DNA from: Cryptomeria japonica
Taxonomy: Eukaryota > Streptophyta > Pinopsida > Cupressales > Cupressaceae
Length of the DNA: 64,000 nt
Assembly (NCBI RefSeq): GCF_030272615.1
Contig: NC_081406.1
Location: 185,229,770-185,293,769, forward strand
Reading direction: 5' to 3'
Of this stretch, positions 54,673 through 64,000 are shown one piece after another. Made by a program: the position numbers and the translations under genes. Position 1 is the first letter of the stretch, and every line of letters starts with the position of its first letter. Under the pieces are notes generated by a model. The model did no database searches and was not told where the DNA came from. It saw only the letters and a list, made by a program, of their open reading frames with translations.

Positions 54673-57184
54673 GATACGGTGCGGTTTATCACGTCGTTTC
54701 AAAGAAAGAAAAACTGGTGTGAAGAAAATGCCCCATAAAATGTAAATTTAATGGATGGTATGCCCCCTCAAGAGATGGGCCAAAAAATTTCAAAAAATTG
54801 GGTGATCTCTCGAAAAAGAATGAGAAGTGAAGGGGAGGTAGAATAGAAGAAATTGACAACAACAGTGAAAGAATGGAAGAAAAATAGAGTGAATATGGAG
54901 AAACAACAAGCCAGCGAGTACCCTGAGGTCATGCAAGAGATACATAGCAGATGTAGTGTGGGGTTTGGATTGATGCTATACAATTGATCAAAATTGGTTG
55001 GACAATCTGGTGCAATTGGTTTAATTGCGCCGGTCAAGTCAAAGCATGACAGTTGATGTCAGTTGGTCGCTTGGACATGATAAAGTCTGAGTAAGTGAAT
55101 CAAAGTGACCTGATGTGACTTAAACAATTGATGTAATTGCCCAATGAAGTCAAGGTATATGAAGCAAAATACTCATTGAGACGTAGACAATTGATGTAAT
55201 TGTCCATTGGATTGTGTTTGATTGGTTGATCAATTGATAGTGTGTGCGTGTGATGGATGGTTGTGGGGAATCATGGCAGCCCCGTTGAGACTAGGTCATT
55301 ATGATAAATGCCTGATGTAGTCTAGGATTACCATAATCGATTACCTGTTGAGACCCGAAGATACTTGATGAGAGTATCTGCTGATAGTCTAGGTGTGTGT
55401 GAGTCGATGTACCTGTGCAGACAGAGTAACTTGCTTGGCTTATTGGATGACTTAGCATAGGAAACACAATCCCTCCTATTTAGAGATGGATGGTGATGAA
55501 CGTGGCTTGATTGGGTTTGATTGAGAAACGATGTAGGGTATGTGATGCTGATTATCATGATGGGGAGGGTGAGGGGGGGTGGGTTCGATGTTAGACAGAA
55601 GAAATGGAGAACCTATGACTCATTCCTATGGAAGAAGAGGAAAATAGAGTATGCATTATTATGACTATGTATGCATGATATGTAGCTATTATGAATGTAT
55701 TGATGGGTGGAATGCAACGAAATGCAATATATACAGATGAGATGAGATGACGATCCATAGTGCTCTATTTTCATCATTGAGCTTTAAAATGTTGGAAGAG
55801 AATACAAGCATCTTGACATAATGATTCAAGATGACTTGAGTATTCCTTACATGGATTTTATATAGCAAGTTAATACAAGCAACTTGATATAATGGATCAA
55901 GTTGACCTGAGTATTGCTTGCGGAACAGACAAGGATTATCTCCGTTCATGCATGACTTGGATCGTCCTCCTTGATCTTAGGCTGATCATATCCTGAGACA
56001 AGTGCATACCGTACTAAGAGATAAAAACCTTTATCCACTTTGGATGAGGTAGGAGGAACCAAAGGAAGAGAATTGTACCTACAAACAAACAGTATATACA
56101 TAAAGAATAAAGAATAAGGATCCTTAGTAATGGTTCATGCCCATATGGTCGAGGTATACGCTGTAGTCAGCAAGCCGTAATGATCTATGACTACTTTTGG
56201 CATAAGATCACGTAGCTTGGTGAACTTCCCACGTAGACACCATTAGTACATGCCCCAGAACTTCATCGGAAATAATGCGCAAACAAAACAAAACAATGCT
56301 GAAAAGATCCCGATACAGATAAACAAATGATTGTACTCACAAATCAACCAAGTTTTTGATAGCTTAACATAATTTTCTTGTCAAAGAAAATGTCATTTGT
56401 GTCTTTGTTTTTGGTAAGGAAGGATGCATCCTTGTTGAAGACAGTTTGATTGTTGATGTGGATTGTGTGGTTGATTGATAAGTGGTCATTGTGTGATTAT
56501 TTTGTCAATGTTTGTTTTGGTATCTGCATGGATGAGTGTGTACAAGGTGTTGCCATGTTTTTGTGTGATTTTTGATGTTTTCTGATGTTTTTGGATTTTG
56601 TGAGACATTTTTGAATGTTTTTGGTATTTTGTGAGACATTTTTGAATGTTTTTGGATTTTGTGAGACATTTTTGAATGTTTTTGGTATTTTGTTGAAACA
56701 TTTTTGAATGTTTTTGGATTTTGTTGAGACATTTTCCAATGTTTTTGGTATTTTGATGATTGCTTGAATGAAGAACTTAATGAATCATAAGACAATGTAG
56801 AATCCACTTCCATCAATAGTTTAAAGGCATTGCCCCTAGTTTTAGACATGACTTATGAAAAAGCGGGACGCAAGATGCATGAAGTATTTATCATAATTGC
56901 AGAGAAATAACAAGCCATGGTTTTTCGGATGGATGGATGTATGTATGAAGGAGATGTGATCGCAATAAGTCTGAAAGACAATGGAGTTAGAGCTTTTACG
57001 AGTGACGCCTGTTTGCCAGGTTTTCACCATCGTACTTACCCAAGGTGCCACCGGAGTGGTTGTTCACCGTTTGGATGCATGATTTTTCTTTACTTTTTTG
57101 AATGTTTTTGTATTTCTTCATGACATTTTTCTGAATGTTTTTGGTATTTTCTGGTATGCAGGGGAGCTTGATGCTCTGTACACC
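54673..57184 (-). other. D3 3' UTR, non-coding
   Basis: About 2.5 kb between the integrase stop and the polypurine tract. It contains repeated AATTGATGTAATTG words (55130-55210), a minisatellite (56584-56758) with two outlying units (57096-57160), and short blocks shared with D2. Open stretches here are low-complexity. Confidence 0.75.
56584..56758. repeat. Minisatellite of about 30 bp units in the D3 3' UTR
   Basis: About six units of 29-32 bp with core GAATGTTTTTGG and GAGACATTTTT. Units alternate between GGATTTTG and GGTATTTTG forms, giving a dimer period of about 61 bp. Two diverged units lie at 57096-57160. Read on the minus strand the array gives Lys/Asn/Gln-rich frames, which are not genes. 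Confidence 0.93.
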
Positions 57185-57724
57185 TTAGCTATAAAACCAT
57201 TTGAGGTGCATGTTGTTAATTGGATCTGCAAGCGGTTCTCCCTCTGATGTAGCCAACTGATATGCCCCGAACTCGAACACAGCAGTGACAACATATGGGC
57301 CTAGCCAATTCGATTCAAACTTGCCCTGATGTTCTCTGTTTGGTTGGTTGTGAGGATTCTCTCGAAGAACAAGATCTCCTACCTCAAATGTATGAGGTCT
57401 AACTTGGTGATTGTAGCTTCTACTCATGCGCTGCTGATAGGATTTGAGGTGATTATATGCAGCTTGTCGCTTCTCATCAAGTAGCTCCAAGTCCTGAAGA
57501 CAGGATACTCTGTAGGCTTCATCATCGATGAGATTGTGCAAGGAAACCCATAGTGATGGGATCTCGACTTCAATAGGTAAGATAGCTTCTGCACCATAGA
57601 CCAATGAATAAGGAGTTGCACCTGTAGGGGTTCGAATGCTAGTTCGATATGCCCATAGCACTGGATTGAGTTGAACATGCCAATCACGGCCGACATCATT
57701 GACTGTTTTCTTTAGGATCCTCAA
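57185..57724 (-). CDS. D3 integrase C-terminal part
   Basis: 179 codons continuing the integrase after a one-base shift: ILKKTVNDVGRDWHVQLNPV, LWAYRTSIRTPTGATPYSLV, GAEAILPIEVEIPS, and the C-terminal domain FEVGDLVLRENPHNQPN ... KFESNWLGPYVV ending HLKWFYS. The domain contacts DNA and viral ends in Ty3-type integrases. Reading frame is intact, but the upstream frameshift (near 57770) separates it from the core, so only a fragment could be made. The apparent start is not a true initiation site. Confidence 0.85.
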   Translation of the reverse strand: MRILKKTVNDVGRDWHVQLNPVLWAYRTSIRTPTGATPYSLVYGAEAILPIEVEIPSLWVSLHNLIDDEAYRVSCLQDLELLDEKRQAAYNHLKSYQQRMSRSYNHQVRPHTFEVGDLVLRENPHNQPNREHQGKFESNWLGPYVVTAVFEFGAYQLATSEGEPLADPINNMHLKWFYS

Positions 57725-59022
57725 TATGTTTTTATTGGATGCTTCGGCCTGACCATTTCCTTGTGGGTAATAGGGGTGGAAAAGCGGTGTTGGATATGAA
57801 ACTTCTCACAAAGTTCACAGACATCTTGATTTTTGAAAGGAAGACCATTATCTGTGACGATGGACATGGGCACACCATACCGGTAGATGATGTAGTTGAG
57901 GATGAATAAGGCGATCTGCTTGCCGGTGACTTGGGTAAGTGGAACAGCTTCGATCCACTTTGTGAAATATTCAGTGGCAGTAATAATGAATTTATGGCCA
58001 TTAGATGAAGATGGATGAATCTTACCCACAAGGTCAAGGCCCCATTGACAAAAAGGCCATGGTGTCGTGATTGGTTGCAGTTCCTGAGCTAGTGCATGTA
58101 TCAGGTCGCCATGAACTTGGCATTTCTTGCACTTCCTGACAAAGTAGTAGGAATCTTTTTCCATAGATGGCCAATAAAATCTAGCTCGCAGGAGTTTCTT
58201 GGCTAGTGATGGACCACTTGAATGAGTCCCGCAAATTCCTTCATGGACTTCTTCCAAAGCCTTTGTTATCTCACCTTGTTCCAAACATCGAAGGAGAGTA
58301 CCATCAAGACCGCGTCGGTTTAGGGTTTCGGCAATAATGGTATATCGAGCAGTTTGGCGAATGAAGGTTTTTTGTTGGTTATTTGATTGGTTGGAAGGAA
58401 GGGTGTGATCATGGAGATAGGTGTAGAACTCACCATACCATGGGGATTCAGAACCGACAAGGCGACATATCATTTCAGATTCAGGGATATCATAAGCGGG
58501 GTTCCAAAGCTGTTCGACCAAGAATTCATAGCGTGTTGAATTTTGTGGAAGATCTAGGAGAGATGCGATGGTAGCCATGGCATCAACACCTCGATTCTGA
58601 TCTCTTGGTATCTGCTCAAAAGTGATAGTAGTAAATGATGTCTTTAGAGTGTCCACCATTTGCTTATATGGCATGAGTTTATCATCTTTGGTCTGATATT
58701 CATCTGTTGCTTGTCGAATGACTTGTTGGGAATCGCCATATACTTGTAGTTCTTGTAATTTCCATTGTACAGCTAGCCTGAGTCCCGTGATCAAGGCCTC
58801 ATATTCTGCTATGTTGTTGGTACATGGAAACGTGAGCCTATAAGACTTCAGGATGCTGTCACCTTGGGGTGTGATAAACAGAATGCCTACCCCCGAGCCA
58901 TGCCTAGTGTATGACCCATCAAAATATAGTTTCCATGGTTGTGCTGTTGTGATCATGAATATCTCTTCATCTGAAAAATTGGAAATAAGAGGATGATCGC
59001 CTGTGAGGGGTTCATCGACCAA
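57721..59022 (-). CDS. D3 archaeal-type RNase H and integrase core
   Basis: 433 codons. Residues about 25-165: a second RNase H (LYFDGSYTRHGSGVGILFI, NNIAEYEALITGLRLA, VYGDSQQVIRQ, PRDQNRGVDAMATIAS) with the expected D-E-D-D residues. Residues about 255-305: integrase zinc domain H-H-C-C (HEGICGTHSSG ... CKKCQVHGD). Residues about 320-420: core with GLDLVGKIHP, ATEYFTKWIEAVPL and VTDNGLPFKNQDV. The frame is lost near 57770, where the bases before NGQAEASNK lack one T compared with the expected codon pattern. The third catalytic residue (Glu of AEASNK) is therefore in the next frame. The dual RNase H makes this a Tat-lineage element. Confidence 0.9.
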   Translation of the reverse strand: MVDEPLTGDHPLISNFSDEEIFMITTAQPWKLYFDGSYTRHGSGVGILFITPQGDSILKSYRLTFPCTNNIAEYEALITGLRLAVQWKLQELQVYGDSQQVIRQATDEYQTKDDKLMPYKQMVDTLKTSFTTITFEQIPRDQNRGVDAMATIASLLDLPQNSTRYEFLVEQLWNPAYDIPESEMICRLVGSESPWYGEFYTYLHDHTLPSNQSNNQQKTFIRQTARYTIIAETLNRRGLDGTLLRCLEQGEITKALEEVHEGICGTHSSGPSLAKKLLRARFYWPSMEKDSYYFVRKCKKCQVHGDLIHALAQELQPITTPWPFCQWGLDLVGKIHPSSSNGHKFIITATEYFTKWIEAVPLTQVTGKQIALFILNYIIYRYGVPMSIVTDNGLPFKNQDVCELCEKFHIQHRFSTPITHKEMVRPKHPIKTY

Positions 59023-59543
59023 CTGATCTGTAATAACTTGACCTTTGATAGCCTTTCGGCCACATACTCAATGTCAAATTCACTTAGAATCATCACCCAT
59101 TTGGCCAAGCGACCTGTCATTGCTACTTTGCTGAGTAAATACTTGAGTGGATCAATCTTTGCAATGAGTTGTACCTTGTGTGTCAATAGATAGTGCCTCA
59201 ATTTTGTGGCTGCTAAGATCACTGCTAGGCAAGCTCGCTCAATAGGTGTGTAATTGAGTTCATAGCCAACCAGTGTGCGAGAGATGTAGTATACAGCACA
59301 CTCTTTGCCTTCTGCATTATGTTGTGCCAGTAATACACCCAATGTTGTACTTGTTGCTGAGATATAGAGTAACAACGGTCTACTTGGATCTAGTGGGATC
59401 AGCAATGGTGGATTCATGAGATAGTCTTTAAGCGTCTGAAATGCTTGCTGGCATCTGGCATCCCACTGAAAGTGGGTGTTCTTGTGTAACAGATGTGTAA
59501 ATGGGTGACACTTATCTTGAGACAATACCTTTGCTTGAGACAA
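58953..59543 (-). CDS. D3 RNase H (gypsy type)
   Basis: 196 codons: CHPFTHLLHKNTHFQW, CQQAFQTLKDYL, LLLYISATSTTLGVLLAQHN, CAVYYISRTLVGYELNYTPI, ERACLAVILAATKLRHYLL, IDPLKYLLSKVAMTGRLAKW. This is the classic Ty3 RNase H that follows RT. The segment normally linking it to RT (about 40 residues) is deleted at 59510-59550. The C-terminal end drifts out of the expected frame near 59045, just before the second RNase H opens in another frame. It overlaps its neighbours by 32 and 70 bases because of these shifts. Confidence 0.87.
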   Translation of the reverse strand: MSQAKVLSQDKCHPFTHLLHKNTHFQWDARCQQAFQTLKDYLMNPPLLIPLDPSRPLLLYISATSTTLGVLLAQHNAEGKECAVYYISRTLVGYELNYTPIERACLAVILAATKLRHYLLTHKVQLIAKIDPLKYLLSKVAMTGRLAKWVMILSEFDIEYVAERLSKVKLLQISWSMNPSQAIILLFPIFQMKRYS

Positions 59544-61755
59544 TGTATCCTAGAAGTTTCCTGGAGGTTACTCCAAAGACACATTTCTTTGGGTTGAGTC
59601 GAACATGGTATTGTTCCAGTCTATCAAAGATTTTATCTAAGATGTGGAGATGTCCTTCTCTGGTGAGTGATTTTGCTAGTAAGTCATCAACATAATCTTC
59701 CATCATAGTATGCATCATGTCATGGAAGATGGTGGTCATTGCTCTCTGATAGGTTGCTCCTGCATTCTTGAGACCGAAAGGCATTACATTCCAGCAATAT
59801 GTGCCCCATGGATAGGTGAAGGTTGTCTTATGCTGATCTTCTGGTGCGATCTTTATCTGATTGTATCCTAAAAAGCCATCCATGAGTGAAAGCATGGCAT
59901 GTCCTGCTGTCAGATCCACTATGATGTCGATATTTGGAAGGGGGAAGTCATCCTTAGGACATGCCTTATTCAGATCTCTGAAGTCAGTACAAATGCGGAT
60001 GCCCCCTTTTGGTTTTCCAACAGGCACAATATTGGAGATCCACTCCGCGTAATCAATTGGTCTAATGAAACCAACGTCTAGGAGTTTCTTGAGTTCTGTT
60101 TTGACTAGTACTGCAATCTGAGGATGCATCTTATGAAGCTTCTGCTTGACAGGTTTGGCTCCTTCTACTACGATGAGGTGATGCATGACTAAATCAGGAT
60201 CAAGCCCAAGCATGTCTACATATGACCATGCGAAGTTGATCTGACGCTTCTGGAAGAACTCTATAAATTTAGGTTGTTCCTCTAGAGTGAGAAGAGATGC
60301 CAGATGTATGATATGAGGATTTTCAGGAGTCCCCACATTGTACTCTTTGGTTTCCTCGATGAGAATTGTTGATCGTTCCTGTTGTGTACTATCAGGGAGA
60401 ATGTCAAACCCTTCATCCTTAGGCACCTCAGAGAGGTTTTCACCATTGGATACGCTCTTTCTTTTTACTTTTGTCGGATCAAACAGTGCCACAGTGTGGT
60501 TTTCACTGGAAGATCCATGTTTTATTGTTATATTTTTGCAGCTAAAAGGTTTGGCATCCACCCCGAAGTATGCTGCGCTATTAAGTTCAATGGCGAATCC
60601 AGCTTTGTGATCCCCGCTTGGTAGGGTATCCCTTAATTCCAAAAAGTCAATGATAGCCTCATCATTTTGGAAGAAGTCAAGACATGGGGGATTTGGTTGG
60701 TTCCATTCAATGAGTTCAGGGTGGACAATGGGCATTACTTCATCGACTAGGTTAAGTTTGTTAGAGGTATCAGTGAGGGTTAAGATGTTATGGTGAAGGT
60801 CGTTGATGGTACTCTCCCTGTCAGAATCAGGTGTAGGATGAGACATAGGGTCTGTGGAAGACGTTTCAATCTCAGGAACCCAAGTGGTCTTTATCTGTGC
60901 TTCTCCATAAACAGGGATGTCTTTGCATGGTGGAGGTGACGATGTGTCTTCCTCATCTGAAGTGTTAAGCTGTACTGAATCAAATTCCCACTCATGTGAG
61001 TCGGTCTCTGAATCACTTTCTAGCATCCGATTACTATACCATACTGGGATGTCCTTTGAGTTAAATACTGCAGGTGTGATCGGTTTATGTACCTTTGTAG
61101 TGATCGGTGCTGTAGGAAGGTCAATGGGGAATAAAGGATCTGGTACAGGAAGTATCGACAGTGTTGCCTCAGTGGCTTCTGCGGGAACTGCTAGTACCAT
61201 AGATGCTGTTGCAGGTTCTGATACATTTGCTGCTACTAATGGTACTATGGATGTAATGGCTGCTGCGAATGGGATTATTGGTTTGAGTGGTGGGATGATT
61301 GGCATTGGTGATGGCTGTGTTGGGATTCTGAGCCTCGATGGGGCAGTTGGGATGGTGGTTGATGCCACTTTGATAATGAAAGGTGGCCTTTTGGCAATAG
61401 GCTGACATAATGGTTTGTTGGGTTTTCCTTTGAATTTGAGCTTAGGAAATATCTCCTTTTCAAAGCCTAGGCCTGTATTACCTTTGGGTTTGAATTTTGG
61501 TAGTAGAGGTTCATGTCGTCCTTGTTTACAATATCCCAAAGCACTCTGACCATCATACCCCATTCTTTGCATAATGAGGAGACCTTTTCCATACTGGTCC
61601 GTAGGAAGTGTAACTCGCGGTATATCAGTGGTGATGGGATCTTTATAGATCCATTCCGCCAGGTCCTCATCTTGTGTTTCTTCCTCTTGACTCTTTCCAA
61701 GAATGAAAGGTGTCAAGGCACATGCTGGTATGTTTAGTGGTTGCTAGAGTACCTG
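59512..61755 (-). CDS. D3 G-patch linker and reverse transcriptase
   Basis: The frame is the same as that of gag-protease, separated by TAG at 61756 and TAG at 61744. From ATG 61716 it gives 734 residues. About 40-90: G-patch (LLIMQRMGYDGQSALGYCKQ). About 90-460: a Pro/Ala-rich then acidic linker with no recognised domain. About 465-730: RT with LLDVGFIRPIDYAEWISNIV, GIRICTDFRDLNKACPKDD, LMDGFLGYNQIKIAPEDQ, PFGLKNAGATYQRAM and the YVDD site in MMEDYVDDLLAKS. It ends after LLGYIVSSKGI at a deletion junction. The G-patch may bind RNA during reverse transcription, by analogy with betaretroviral protease tails; that is inference. Confidence 0.9.
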
Positions 61756-63999
61756 CTATGGTTTACCATGAGTTCTAGGAGAAGTGGGCATCTGTCCCAC
61801 ACAAAAGAGTTGACTCAAGTTGTATTCCCCAGGACCTTCCTCTGCTACCTTCATCTCAAGCTTTTCTTGCTTGGGTATAGTGGTGTTTGAACTGGCAAGA
61901 GAGGCGGGACTTATATATGATGTGGAGGAAATGGCTTCTCTATTATTAGGAATAGTAATCTCTGGTTGATGGTTGATATTATGGCAATACGCAAAGGGAT
62001 TTGTGTCACCCAGAATTGTGATCTCTACACCGTTATGTGGGAACTTGATACATTGATGGTAGGTAGATGGAACGGCTTGCATGGCATGTATCCAAGGTCT
62101 TCCTAATAATAGATTGTATGGCAGAGGAAGGTCCAGAACTTGATAGATGATGTGTTTTACTATAGGGCCCACTCGGATTGGTAGTACCACAGCTCCTTTG
62201 GATGAACGCTCTGCATCGTCATAGGCTTTGATTGTGATCTTCTTACGAGGATCCACTGATTCTACCACATATCCCAATGTTGTGACCAACTGTAGTGTAC
62301 AAATATTTAGGTCTGCTCCATTATCGATCAAGACTCGCTTGATCCTATGCTGGTTAATAAATCCTTCGATGTGGAGTGAGGCGTTATGAGGTTGCTGGAA
62401 GGAAGAGTTGTCACTTTCAGAAAAAGTGAGACAAGGTGATGACTTTAGACTTCCAACCATTGCTTGAAATTGGTCTGTATTCAAGTTTGCAGGGACTGAC
62501 GCCTCTTGGAGTGCTTGATCCAAGATAGTTTTATGAGATGGTGATAGACGCAAAAGCTCTAAAATGGATATAAGCACAGGGGTTTTGTCTAATTGTTCCA
62601 CAAGATTGTACTGCTTTGGGATGGAGGTGGTGCCTTGTGGAGCTGCCTTGATGGTAACTTTGCCGTGATGCGTAACAACATTGCAATTTGAGTTGGGATT
62701 TTTGAAGGTTATAGTTGCAATTTTTTCATTGGCATCATACAGATGATTTACAGTGTAATTATACGCAGCCTGTGTATAATCAGTGGTATCAGTGCCTCGC
62801 CTGGAAGTGGAAGGATCCCTTTGATCTTGTGATGGAAGTGGATTTTTGAACATCAAATGATCATTATTGGTTGTTTTAGGGTTATGTCCTTCAATTTCAA
62901 TTTCTCCTCGATCAATAAGATCCTGAATGAGATCTTTCAATCCGTGACAATTACTTGTCTTGTGCCCTCTTCCTTGATGGAATTCACAGTGTTCAGTATC
63001 TCTCCACCATGCTAGTTTGACTTGAGGCTCATAGTTTGATAGCTTAAGTAGAGTGACCAAATTTTGAGAGAGGAGTTGTCGCAATACTGTTTCAATGGGT
63101 TCCCCTAAGGGAGTGTATGTGCGTTTCTGTTTTTGCTGACAAGGTCTAGGTTCATCATGAGATGTGATGCGACCTTGATTGGATGGAACATTTGTGTTAT
63201 TCTGAGGTGGAGGATTTTGTCCTGCAAACCGAACCACAGGTTGTGCATTTTGGATAGTCTGGGCATCCACAACCCCATCGTTGACGATATTCTTGTTTTT
63301 ATTCCAGAAGTTTGGTTTATCGCTGTTGAAGCGTGGGCGAGGACCATCTTTTGGTTCGTTAAAGATTTTTATGAGTCCTTTCTTGATGAGTGCTCGTTCA
63401 CATTTTAAACCCTTGGTGATCATATCATTAAAAGAGTCTGTGTCTTTGACATCCAGGTGAAATTTCATTTCTTCGTTTAAGTTGGAAATGAATATTTCCA
63501 CTAGTTCTCGTTCAGGTAACTGAAGAGAATGTCTGCTAGACATTTGACGCCATCGTTGTAGGAATACTGAGAATTGTTCACCTGGTTTTTGTTTGGTGTT
63601 GCACAGATCCACCATGGTGATGTCGCATTCAATGTTATGAGAGTAATGAGCTAGGAACTTCTGGATGAGTTCCTCAAATGTTCTAATGCCACCTGGTAGT
63701 CGAGAAAACCATGATGTGGTTGTTCCTCCCAAGCTTTGGGGAAAAAGGTGCATTAGGTAGGTGTCTTCATATGCCACTTCAAGACAAGCGAAATGAAATT
63801 CTCTGACATGATCACGAGGATCTCCCTTTCCTCTATATTTTTCAAATTTGGGTGTTTCGAATCCTCTTGGAAAGGGTGGCATGTAAAGATTCCTGTCAAA
63901 AGGATAGGGACAGATGTCATTGAGGGAGAATTGGTTAATCTTGACACCACTATGAAGCTGTTGGGTGAGAGTCTCGACTTGTTGCCGCAACATCTCCAT
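61756..63999 (-). CDS. D3 Gag and aspartic protease (5' end outside window)
   Basis: 747 codons open to the edge of the window. The first Met at the edge need not be the start: D1 gag has about 80 further residues upstream of this point. Residues about 28-220: Gag (ICPYPFDRNLYMPPFPRGF, DPRDHVREFHFACLE, SLGGTTTSWFSRLPGGIR, FLQRWRQMSSRHSLQLPER). About 340-360: CEFHQGRGHKTSNC knuckle-like motif. About 560-690: protease with RVLIDNGADLNIC (D-N-G, the usual form in this lineage, rather than D-S/T-G) and LLLGRPWIHAMQAVPS. It ends at TAG 61756, with a second TAG twelve bases on and the pol frame continuing in register. Confidence 0.9.
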   Translation of the reverse strand: MEMLRQQVETLTQQLHSGVKINQFSLNDICPYPFDRNLYMPPFPRGFETPKFEKYRGKGDPRDHVREFHFACLEVAYEDTYLMHLFPQSLGGTTTSWFSRLPGGIRTFEELIQKFLAHYSHNIECDITMVDLCNTKQKPGEQFSVFLQRWRQMSSRHSLQLPERELVEIFISNLNEEMKFHLDVKDTDSFNDMITKGLKCERALIKKGLIKIFNEPKDGPRPRFNSDKPNFWNKNKNIVNDGVVDAQTIQNAQPVVRFAGQNPPPQNNTNVPSNQGRITSHDEPRPCQQKQKRTYTPLGEPIETVLRQLLSQNLVTLLKLSNYEPQVKLAWWRDTEHCEFHQGRGHKTSNCHGLKDLIQDLIDRGEIEIEGHNPKTTNNDHLMFKNPLPSQDQRDPSTSRRGTDTTDYTQAAYNYTVNHLYDANEKIATITFKNPNSNCNVVTHHGKVTIKAAPQGTTSIPKQYNLVEQLDKTPVLISILELLRLSPSHKTILDQALQEASVPANLNTDQFQAMVGSLKSSPCLTFSESDNSSFQQPHNASLHIEGFINQHRIKRVLIDNGADLNICTLQLVTTLGYVVESVDPRKKITIKAYDDAERSSKGAVVLPIRVGPIVKHIIYQVLDLPLPYNLLLGRPWIHAMQAVPSTYHQCIKFPHNGVEITILGDTNPFAYCHNINHQPEITIPNNREAISSTSYISPASLASSNTTIPKQEKLEMKVAEEGPGEYNLSQLFCVGQMPTSPRTHGKP

Positions 64000-64000
64000 T

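Larger units (their letters stand above)
53249..64000 (-). mobile_element. Tat-lineage Ty3/gypsy element D3, 5' end outside window
   Basis: Minus-strand order: gag-protease (63999-61756), G-patch linker plus RT (61755-59512), RNase H, archaeal-type RNase H, integrase (to 57185), 3' UTR of 2.5 kb, polypurine tract (54660-54672) and 3' LTR. It is the least damaged element: two adjacent in-frame TAG codons, one roughly 40-codon deletion and one single-base frameshift are the only visible lesions in more than 6.8 kb of coding sequence. The 5' LTR and gag start lie beyond 64000. Confidence 0.9.

Noticed and set aside
56584-56758. Repeat array considered as a CRISPR-like structure
   Set aside because: Units are contiguous without unique spacers, and the context is a plant retroelement 3' UTR.
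56486-56849. Three overlapping minus-strand frames with repeated KTFKNVSQN-like units
   Set aside because: All three frames are open only because the 30-bp minisatellite lacks stops on that strand.
60917-61405. Plus-strand Gly/Ala/Ser/Val-rich frame of 162 codons
   Set aside because: Antisense to the Pro/Ala/Thr-rich linker of D3 pol; codon bias of the sense strand creates it.
61450-61600. Host G-patch splicing-factor gene
   Set aside because: The motif is in frame with RT and recurs at the same place in D1 and D2, so it belongs to the retroelement.

Overview
The window looks like intergenic DNA from a large, repeat-rich plant genome. Every protein-coding signal except one weak candidate (49320-50342) belongs to LTR retrotransposons. 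The divergent, deeply nested Ty1/copia and Ty3/gypsy copies, the old LTR pairs and the absence of host genes would fit a gymnosperm, but nothing in the window fixes the species. No rRNA, tRNA gene, CRISPR array or bacterial-type gene was seen.

Layout. (1) 1-15520: a minus-strand copia element (A1) with an interrupted 5' LTR (2068-2602 continued at 14755-15520). A plus-strand copia (B, 2603-14749) sits inside that LTR with an exact ATTTA target duplication. Copia B carries in its integrase gene a minus-strand element (C1, 5705-12416) that has no polymerase. A B-like LTR end (1-757) interrupts the A1 coding region. (2) 15521-18073: LTR-like DNA and the first half of an unrecognised element (E). 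(3) 18074-about 48730: a Tat-type Ty3/gypsy chimera (D1 fused to D2 at about 25408). It contains a 373-bp TRIM-like insertion (24278-24650) and a chromovirus-like gypsy (G, 26506-41944, GCAAG target duplication). G is itself interrupted by a solo C-type LTR (26728-27521) and by a full-length C element (C2, 29023-35675). (4) About 48780-50493: what appears to be the second half of E, then a stretch with exon-intron-like signals. (5) 50494-52424: the 3' end of a second A-type copia (A2). (6) About 52425-64000: LTR sequence and the 3' four-fifths of a relatively intact minus-strand Tat element (D3), which runs off the right edge.

The most interesting object is family C: LTRs of about 0.75-0.8 kb, a tRNA-iMet primer site and a polypurine tract. 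It has two open frames only: a coiled-coil/four-zinc-knuckle protein (ORF1) and a protein of about 1,120 residues (ORF2) that I do not recognise. No protease, integrase, reverse transcriptase or RNase H is visible. Both frames can be followed in two independent copies in opposite orientation, so they were once under selection. Family C shares LTR termini, primer site and a hairpin near the LTR end with copias A and B, which suggests mobilisation by their enzymes.

Decay is mostly nonsense substitution consistent with C-to-T change (Gln and Arg codons to stops, Asp to Asn, CCGG to CTGG/CCAG), with few frameshifts, as expected for heavily methylated repeats. Relative order read from nesting: E before D, D before G, G before C2 and the solo C LTR; A1 before B before C1.
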